Part shown: in pieces, positions 43,532 to 47,798 of the stretch | How positions within the stretch are numbered: position 1 is the first letter of the stretch | Layout of the letters: each line of letters starts with the position of its first letter | Source: Anaerolineae bacterium | GTDB lineage: Bacteria > Chloroflexota > Anaerolineae > Anaerolineales > UBA11858 | Assembly (NCBI GenBank): GCA_014382605.1 | Contig: JACNJM010000253.1 | Coordinates: 1,385-49,182 of the forward strand | DNA length: 47,798 nucleotides | Reading direction: 5' to 3' | Position numbers and translations under genes: made by a program | The notes under the pieces: model-generated | Told to the model about the DNA's origin: nothing | The model's input: the letters and a program-made list of their open reading frames with translations, nothing else | Databases searched by the model: none

Positions 43532-43540
43532 TGATATACT
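43532..43540 (+). promoter_or_regulatory. Possible extended -10 promoter for the STAS gene
   Basis: TGATATACT matches TGnTAnnnT. It lies about 75 bases before the STAS start. No matching -35 box is visible. Nothing else is seen in the 233-base gap 43381-43613. Confidence 0.4.
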
Positions 43541-43613
43541 ATTGCCGCCTAAGGATCAGGTGAATTCGTTCGTTCAACTATGCACGCACTGAAAAATTTG
43601 AGGAGTTTTCTGA

Positions 43614-43946
43614 ATGGAACTTCAAACAACATCCTATAAGCGCTGTGATGTACTCAAGGCTTCTGGCCGTATTGACAGCCAAACTGCTCCGGCGTTGGAG
43701 CAAGCGTTTAATGCCATCGTCAACGATGGCAAATCTGGTATTGTTTTTGATATGTCTGCGGTTGATTTTATATCCAGCCGTGGTTTGTGGGTACTGCTCG
43801 AAACGCAGAAAGCCTGTAAAAAAGAAGGCGGCAAATTGGTCCTGGTTAATGTGGCAGAAGAAATGAAGGAATCTCTCGATTTGGCTGGTGTGAAACATTT
43901 TGTCGAAATCTACGCTGATCTCATAACTGCGGTTGGTAGTTTTTAG
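43614..43946 (+). CDS. STAS-domain anti-sigma factor antagonist
   Basis: 110-residue STAS protein of the SpoIIAA/RsbV type. It has the VDFISSRGLWVLLETQKACKKEGG segment; Ser55 is at the phosphorylation site. In partner switching the unphosphorylated form binds the anti-sigma kinase and frees its target. The serine kinase gene follows 83 bases downstream and a SpoIIE-type phosphatase gene lies close by on the other strand, so all three parts of a switch are present. The final target is not in the window. Confidence 0.92.
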   Translation: MELQTTSYKRCDVLKASGRIDSQTAPALEQAFNAIVNDGKSGIVFDMSAVDFISSRGLWVLLETQKACKKEGGKLVLVNVAEEMKESLDLAGVKHFVEIYADLITAVGSF

Positions 43947-43967
43947 TCAATCGCAGTGCTTGAATCA

Positions 43968-44005
43968 AAGGGCGGGGATGCAAGCTTGCGCCTCGCTCTT
44001 TTTAT
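43968..44005 (+). terminator. Probable terminator between STAS and kinase genes
   Basis: An imperfect hairpin (AGGGCGGGG near 43969 with CCTCGCTCT near 43991) is followed by TTTTT. It would reduce kinase transcription relative to the antagonist. Confidence 0.5.
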
Positions 44006-44029
44006 TCCCAGTAGCAGGTAATCTTCCCG

Positions 44030-44449
44030 ATGCCAACGCGCAAATTTATCGGGCGATACGAGAATCTGGCTGCGATTGGTAAATTCGTCAGCCGGATAGC
44101 CCAAAAAGCAGGCTTTGACGCGGCTCAGGTCTATGCTGTGCAATTGGCCGTGGATGAGGCCTGTACCAATATTATTGAGCATGGCTATGGCGGCGAAGGA
44201 TTGGGTGAAATCGAGTGCGCCTGTGATATTACACCCGGTGGTGTGACGGTTCAACTGCGCGATTGGAGCGCAGGTTTTAACCCTGAAGATATTCCATCCC
44301 CGAATTATACTGTGCCGCTGGAGCAATTGAAGCCACGCGGCGCTGGCTTATATTTGATGCGCCAGATGATGGATGATGTGCAGTTTAGCTTCGATCCAGT
44401 TCGAGGGAATCTGCTAACGATGAAAAAGCGCAAAACTGATTCGAGCTAG
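44030..44449 (+). CDS. RsbW-type anti-sigma serine/threonine kinase (HATPase_c_2)
   Basis: 139 residues of the GHKL ATPase fold. The N-box reads QLAVDEACTNIIEHGY (Asn47 binds Mg), followed by LRDWSAGFNPEDIP (G1) and PRGAGLYLMRQMMDDV (G2/lid). It should phosphorylate the STAS antagonist and bind a sigma factor or other partner. The start ATG follows a weak GGTAATCTTCCCG leader with no clear ribosome binding site. Its stop overlaps the stop of the convergent membrane-protein gene by four bases. Confidence 0.9.
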   Translation: MPTRKFIGRYENLAAIGKFVSRIAQKAGFDAAQVYAVQLAVDEACTNIIEHGYGGEGLGEIECACDITPGGVTVQLRDWSAGFNPEDIPSPNYTVPLEQLKPRGAGLYLMRQMMDDVQFSFDPVRGNLLTMKKRKTDSS

Positions 44450-45519
44450 AGCCAATCGCCCAATTGGGGGTATTCAACTTTTGCCATTATCCACAGGCGT
44501 GTTGATACATACAAAAGCACCATCAATGCCAGCAGCATTGCCGTGGCCGTGCCTACTGAAAAAATACCATAATGCCCTTGCCATGTGTGCCCCGTAACCG
44601 CGCCGAAAGAATAGAATAAACGATACCCAATCAGATGATGCAGAATGTACAGGAAGAGCGTTTCCTTTCCCAGTGCCCTCAACCAATCGCTTGATTTTAA
44701 ACCCCAGTCAATGCTCGATAGAAAATACAGTATTGCGCTACCCCACGCAATTATGGCTAAGTTGAAGAAGATATGCGCGGTAAATGGATAGCGATAACCC
44801 CAATCCAATGGAATTAGCGCCGCGGCGACCGCCAACCCCAGGCCGGTTGGCAGCATTAGCAAGGACATGCGGTTTAACCGAGCGGGTTGATCTTGCCAAT
44901 CGAGCAATCTTCGCCCCCAAAGGATGCCTACCGGGATGAAAAACAGCCAGGGCAAAAGCGGGAAATAAGCAATCGGGGGATTGCCATTTAGCATGGTTCC
45001 CATATAACCGGAGAGAGAAATAGCACCGCCATTTTGACCGATCCATAGTGCCCCGATGGTTATAAGCGCCAACACCCAATCTGCCCCCCACAAAACCAAC
45101 GGCGCGCAGATGATCATTCCCAGACCAATGCACTGCAGCACATCGAAGGCAAAAACATCTTGCCAATTATTGCCGTTGAAAAAAACAAGAAAATTGGTGA
45201 GAAACCCCCATAAAAAAACCATGCCGCCTCGTCGTACCAAAAACCAAAACGCCTGCCGGGTGGAAATATGTTGGGATGCGCGTTTAGCGCTTGCCAGCGT
45301 CATCGAAACCCCCACCAGCGCCAGAAACGTTGGCGCGGCTAATGTGCCAATAAACTCCGTTGTTCGCCCCCATGTCCCCAGATTATCAGCCTCGGTCAGC
45401 CACCAATCATAGGCGTGGTCTACGACCATGCACAATAAAGCCGCGCCGCGCAGGGCATCAAGAAAGGCGAAGCGCCGGATAGTAATTTGTATGGGCTGAT
45501 TGATTATATTTGTGGTCAT
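44446..45519 (-). CDS. HGSNAT-like (DUF1624) membrane acyltransferase
   Basis: 357-residue membrane protein with about ten hydrophobic segments, of the heparan-alpha-glucosaminide N-acetyltransferase-like family (acyltransferase-3 relatives). Typical features are the N-terminal FAFLDALRGAALLCMVVDHAYDWW and the late LRALGKETLFLYILHHLIG, which carry the conserved Asp/His. It probably transfers an acyl group to a glycan or envelope lipid; the substrate is unknown. Its start overlaps the phosphatase stop by four bases (ATGA), so it belongs to the minus-strand operon behind the IPK-like gene. Confidence 0.85.
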   Translation of the reverse strand: MTTNIINQPIQITIRRFAFLDALRGAALLCMVVDHAYDWWLTEADNLGTWGRTTEFIGTLAAPTFLALVGVSMTLASAKRASQHISTRQAFWFLVRRGGMVFLWGFLTNFLVFFNGNNWQDVFAFDVLQCIGLGMIICAPLVLWGADWVLALITIGALWIGQNGGAISLSGYMGTMLNGNPPIAYFPLLPWLFFIPVGILWGRRLLDWQDQPARLNRMSLLMLPTGLGLAVAAALIPLDWGYRYPFTAHIFFNLAIIAWGSAILYFLSSIDWGLKSSDWLRALGKETLFLYILHHLIGYRLFYSFGAVTGHTWQGHYGIFSVGTATAMLLALMVLLYVSTRLWIMAKVEYPQLGDWL

Positions 45520-47618
45520 TCATTATCGCGCAGTAATACCATTAGCGTAATATCGTCTTGGGGCGCAATTTCCCCCAGAAAATCATAGACGGCATCCAGA
45601 ATGGCTTTTTGTATCCCCTCTGCCGATTGTTGCAGATTGGCACGCGCGGTGGTTTCAAGGGCACTGCGTTTAAAAAATTCCTTGTGCATATTCTGGGCTT
45701 CAGGGATGCCATCGGTATATAAGACCAACACATCGCCCGGAAAAATATTCACAGTATGGTGTTCCCAGGTGGCTTCTTCATCAATGCCGATGGGCAATCC
45801 GGTTTTCTGGAGTAATTCGGCTTCCCCATCACTTTCTGCGCGCAATAACAACGGCGGATTATGCCCGGCATTGGCGTAGGTCAGCGTGCCGTTTTGTGGA
45901 TCAAGGATTCCGTAAAAAGCCGTTACGAATAGATTGGCGCGCGTATCTTTGAGAATGCGTTCATTTGTGGCGAAGAAAACCACATCGGGCTGCAACTCGA
46001 ATTCGGTAGCATACGTGCGGATCAGCGTGCGACTCAGGGCCATGTACAGCGCCGGGCCGATGCCCTTATCGAGCACATCGGCCAGCACAATCCCCACGCG
46101 TCCGCCTTCAAGAGGAATGACATCGAAGAAATCACCCGATGTTTCCCCGGCAGGCGCCAGCGTAACCGAAAGTTGCCAGCCCGGCATTTTTGGGAAAACG
46201 CTGGGCAACAGGCTGGATTGAATTTGCCCGGCCAGTTTGAGTTCTTCGCGCACGCGCTGATATTCCAGCGATTGCTCATAAACTCTGGCCTGGTTGATCG
46301 CCGATGCAATTTGCGCGCCCAAAGTCTGCATGGCCGGGCAAAGATTTTGTAGCGCCTGACGATCCCAGGGTTGAGCCAGCGCATAGAGTTCCAGGTACAC
46401 CCCCCCAAAGGTTTGTCCCGATTCCCCATCTTTGATCGGGGAGAGAACCATCGGGTTATGGGAGTCGAAGCCATTTTGCCAGGGCAGTTCATCCTGCGCC
46501 TGGAAAATTTGCCCCTGTTCTTGCTCGAGCAGCCAGGGCCAGATCGCGCCTAGATCGGGTTGCCAGTCCAACGGATATTTGACCAGCGTATCTTCCGGGA
46601 AAATCCAGATCACATAACGCCCCGCCGGGAACATATTTGGGATGTGTGCTTTTAGGATGGCAGGCAGATTTTCGGTATGGGGCGGCGCATCGATAATGGC
46701 GCGCCCTAGCCGCTCCAGGTGTTCCAGCATCCGTGATTGCTGGCGGCTGCTCTCCCCCGACCAGCTTAATTGCCGCGTCAGATAGGCCACAATTAACATT
46801 CCGCTGATGAAAAACAGATAAACGGGGATGCCGCCTTCGGCGTATAAACCGGCGGCTAAAATGGCAAAAGGGTGCGCCATGTGCGGCAATCCCATCGCCA
46901 GGAAGAAGAATTTCAATACCGGGTTGATCTGGTCGGAGCCAGCCAAAACACGCTGCGACCAGACACCATAGAGCAGGTATCCGCTCCACAGCAAAATTAG
47001 CAAGGTAAAATTGAGCGCCAGCAGCCCGAAAGCGCGGATCACGGTGTCGGTGGAGAGCGGGGAAAGCGGGTACGTGCCACCGATGGCAACGTAGATGTTG
47101 AGCGCAGTCAACGAGACGAGGGTGTTTCCGGCAATATTGATCGCCAGATTGCGGTATTGGCTCCAGCGGGCCGTATCTGAAATGGCGTTGCGCCAATTGC
47201 TCCAGAATTCAAAGAGCGTTCCCAATATTGCCAGCCAGAGCAACGTGGGGCCGAAGAGCAGAATGCCCGACCATAAAATGATCCCTGCCAGCGAGCCATC
47301 GGAACTGCCGTAGCGATTGGCGCGCAATTCGACGATCAGGAAAAAACGCAGATAATTGAAGATGAAAAATAATACCGCTTGTAATCCGATTTCCGCGCTG
47401 TGAGCGCGCCAGAGCTGCCAATCGCTGACTCGAATGAGCCAGATGATTCCGGCGATTGCCAGCGGCGCGGCATATAAGAATGAAACCAGGTCGCCAACGG
47501 CAACAACCTGGCGCTCGATTTGCATGGCGCCGACTTCGGGGCGCAAGATGCGGGCAACGGCCAGCAAGAGCTTATAGCGTTTCGGGATAGTGGCGCGGGG
47601 TTTGAAGAACATAGGCAT
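45516..47618 (-). CDS. SpoIIE-type PP2C phosphatase with membrane and GAF-like sensor regions
   Basis: 700 residues. The first ~290 contain about seven to eight membrane segments, an unnamed sensor region. A coiled-coil link leads to a GAF-like domain (about 310-450), then the helical linker YQRVREELKLAGQIQSSLLP and the C-terminal PP2C/SpoIIE domain with metal-binding ETSGDFFDVIPL, LADVLDKGIGPAL, NAGHNPPLLL, VLYTDGIPEAQN and QDDITLMVLL. It should dephosphorylate a STAS antagonist such as that at 43614. Start ATG at 47618 lies one base after the upstream stop codon (TAA, 47620-47622). Confidence 0.92.
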   Translation of the reverse strand: MPMFFKPRATIPKRYKLLLAVARILRPEVGAMQIERQVVAVGDLVSFLYAAPLAIAGIIWLIRVSDWQLWRAHSAEIGLQAVLFFIFNYLRFFLIVELRANRYGSSDGSLAGIILWSGILLFGPTLLWLAILGTLFEFWSNWRNAISDTARWSQYRNLAINIAGNTLVSLTALNIYVAIGGTYPLSPLSTDTVIRAFGLLALNFTLLILLWSGYLLYGVWSQRVLAGSDQINPVLKFFFLAMGLPHMAHPFAILAAGLYAEGGIPVYLFFISGMLIVAYLTRQLSWSGESSRQQSRMLEHLERLGRAIIDAPPHTENLPAILKAHIPNMFPAGRYVIWIFPEDTLVKYPLDWQPDLGAIWPWLLEQEQGQIFQAQDELPWQNGFDSHNPMVLSPIKDGESGQTFGGVYLELYALAQPWDRQALQNLCPAMQTLGAQIASAINQARVYEQSLEYQRVREELKLAGQIQSSLLPSVFPKMPGWQLSVTLAPAGETSGDFFDVIPLEGGRVGIVLADVLDKGIGPALYMALSRTLIRTYATEFELQPDVVFFATNERILKDTRANLFVTAFYGILDPQNGTLTYANAGHNPPLLLRAESDGEAELLQKTGLPIGIDEEATWEHHTVNIFPGDVLVLYTDGIPEAQNMHKEFFKRSALETTARANLQQSAEGIQKAILDAVYDFLGEIAPQDDITLMVLLRDNE

Positions 47619-47619
47619 A

Positions 47620-47798
47620 TTATACCGATGTAATTGACGTACCCAATAACTTGCCTTGCAAAGCGGCTTGCACGTTTCCGGCCTGTGCGCCGCTAAAGAT
47701 CAAAATTTTCAGCCCCTGGTTTTTACCGGCCAGTGCGAGCATTAATTCCACTTTGCCAGCCATGCCGCCGGTCACATCGGTGGCCGCCGAGCCGCCCA
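47620..47798 (-). CDS. Amino acid kinase family, C-terminal end, probable isopentenyl phosphate kinase (partial)
   Basis: Only the last 58 residues lie in the window; the gene runs off its end. They read GGSAATDVTGGMAGKVE ... ILIFSGAQAGNVQAALQG ... GTSI. The TDVTGGMxGKVE motif, the IFxGxxxGNxxxAL stretch and the final GTxI are those of isopentenyl phosphate kinase, which makes IPP from isopentenyl phosphate and ATP. Glutamate-5-kinase, acetylglutamate kinase and UMP kinase share the fold but differ in these motifs. It is the first visible gene of the minus-strand operon that continues with the phosphatase and acyltransferase. Confidence 0.72.
   Translation of the reverse strand, partial: GGSAATDVTGGMAGKVELMLALAGKNQGLKILIFSGAQAGNVQAALQGKLLGTSITSV

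Overview
The window looks like chromosomal DNA of a Chloroflexota bacterium, most likely class Anaerolineae. I infer this from the overall protein style (for example an NBR1-type Ig lipoprotein with a Thr/Pro-rich linker, and a topoisomerase I carrying an N-terminal DUF5679 zinc ribbon) and from gene content; I ran no search. No insertion sequence, prophage or CRISPR array is visible. Promoters of the TTGACA-17-TAnnAT type are easy to see, and many intergenic gaps hold imperfect inverted repeats of one recognisable style.

Layout. 93-3378 (minus): TetR regulator with a perfect palindromic operator, then an NMT1/SsuABC-type ABC importer. 3619-6294 (plus): isochorismatase-like hydrolase, thioredoxin-reductase-like flavoprotein lacking its redox cysteine pair, RlmN-like radical SAM protein lacking one catalytic cysteine. 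6431-8107 (minus): ABC-F protein EttA, divergent from a YpdA-like flavoprotein (8195-9262). 9603-11060: a promoter, a Met-containing short leader ORF and a terminator ahead of a cystathionine gamma-synthase-like gene. 11096-24097: a long branched-chain amino acid cluster, ilvD-ilvB-ilvN-ilvC-leuA-(67-aa repeat protein)-leuC-leuD-cimA-leuB-pheA, preceded by a clear transcription attenuator with a Leu/Ile/Val-rich leader peptide. Together these genes can make valine, leucine and (through citramalate) isoleucine.

24174-29609: NBR1-Ig lipoprotein, a UbiD-family decarboxylase, an aconitase X (AcnX) large subunit, a response regulator and an inositol monophosphatase. 29606-30781 (minus): surE and three tRNA genes (Ser-TGA, Ser-GCT, Arg-GCG). 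30868-39760 (plus): ffh, rpsP, khpA, rimM, dprA, a mannose-1-phosphate guanylyltransferase, topA and a membrane protein. 39857-43380 (minus): dgt-greA and a dynamin-like GTPase. 43614-44449 (plus): STAS antagonist and RsbW-type kinase. 44446-47798 (minus): the cut-off 3' end of an isopentenyl phosphate kinase-like gene, then a SpoIIE-type phosphatase and an HGSNAT-like membrane protein.

The most notable reading is that UbiD plus AcnX (25248-27893) and the isopentenyl-phosphate-kinase-like end at 47620-47798 match three consecutive steps of the archaeal-type mevalonate pathway (mevalonate 5-phosphate to trans-anhydromevalonate phosphate to isopentenyl phosphate to IPP). This would be unusual in a bacterium and is an inference. 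Other items of interest are two amino-acid attenuators (BCAA and a candidate Met one), a small duplicated-motif protein inside the leu operon, and two enzyme homologues that have lost catalytic cysteines.
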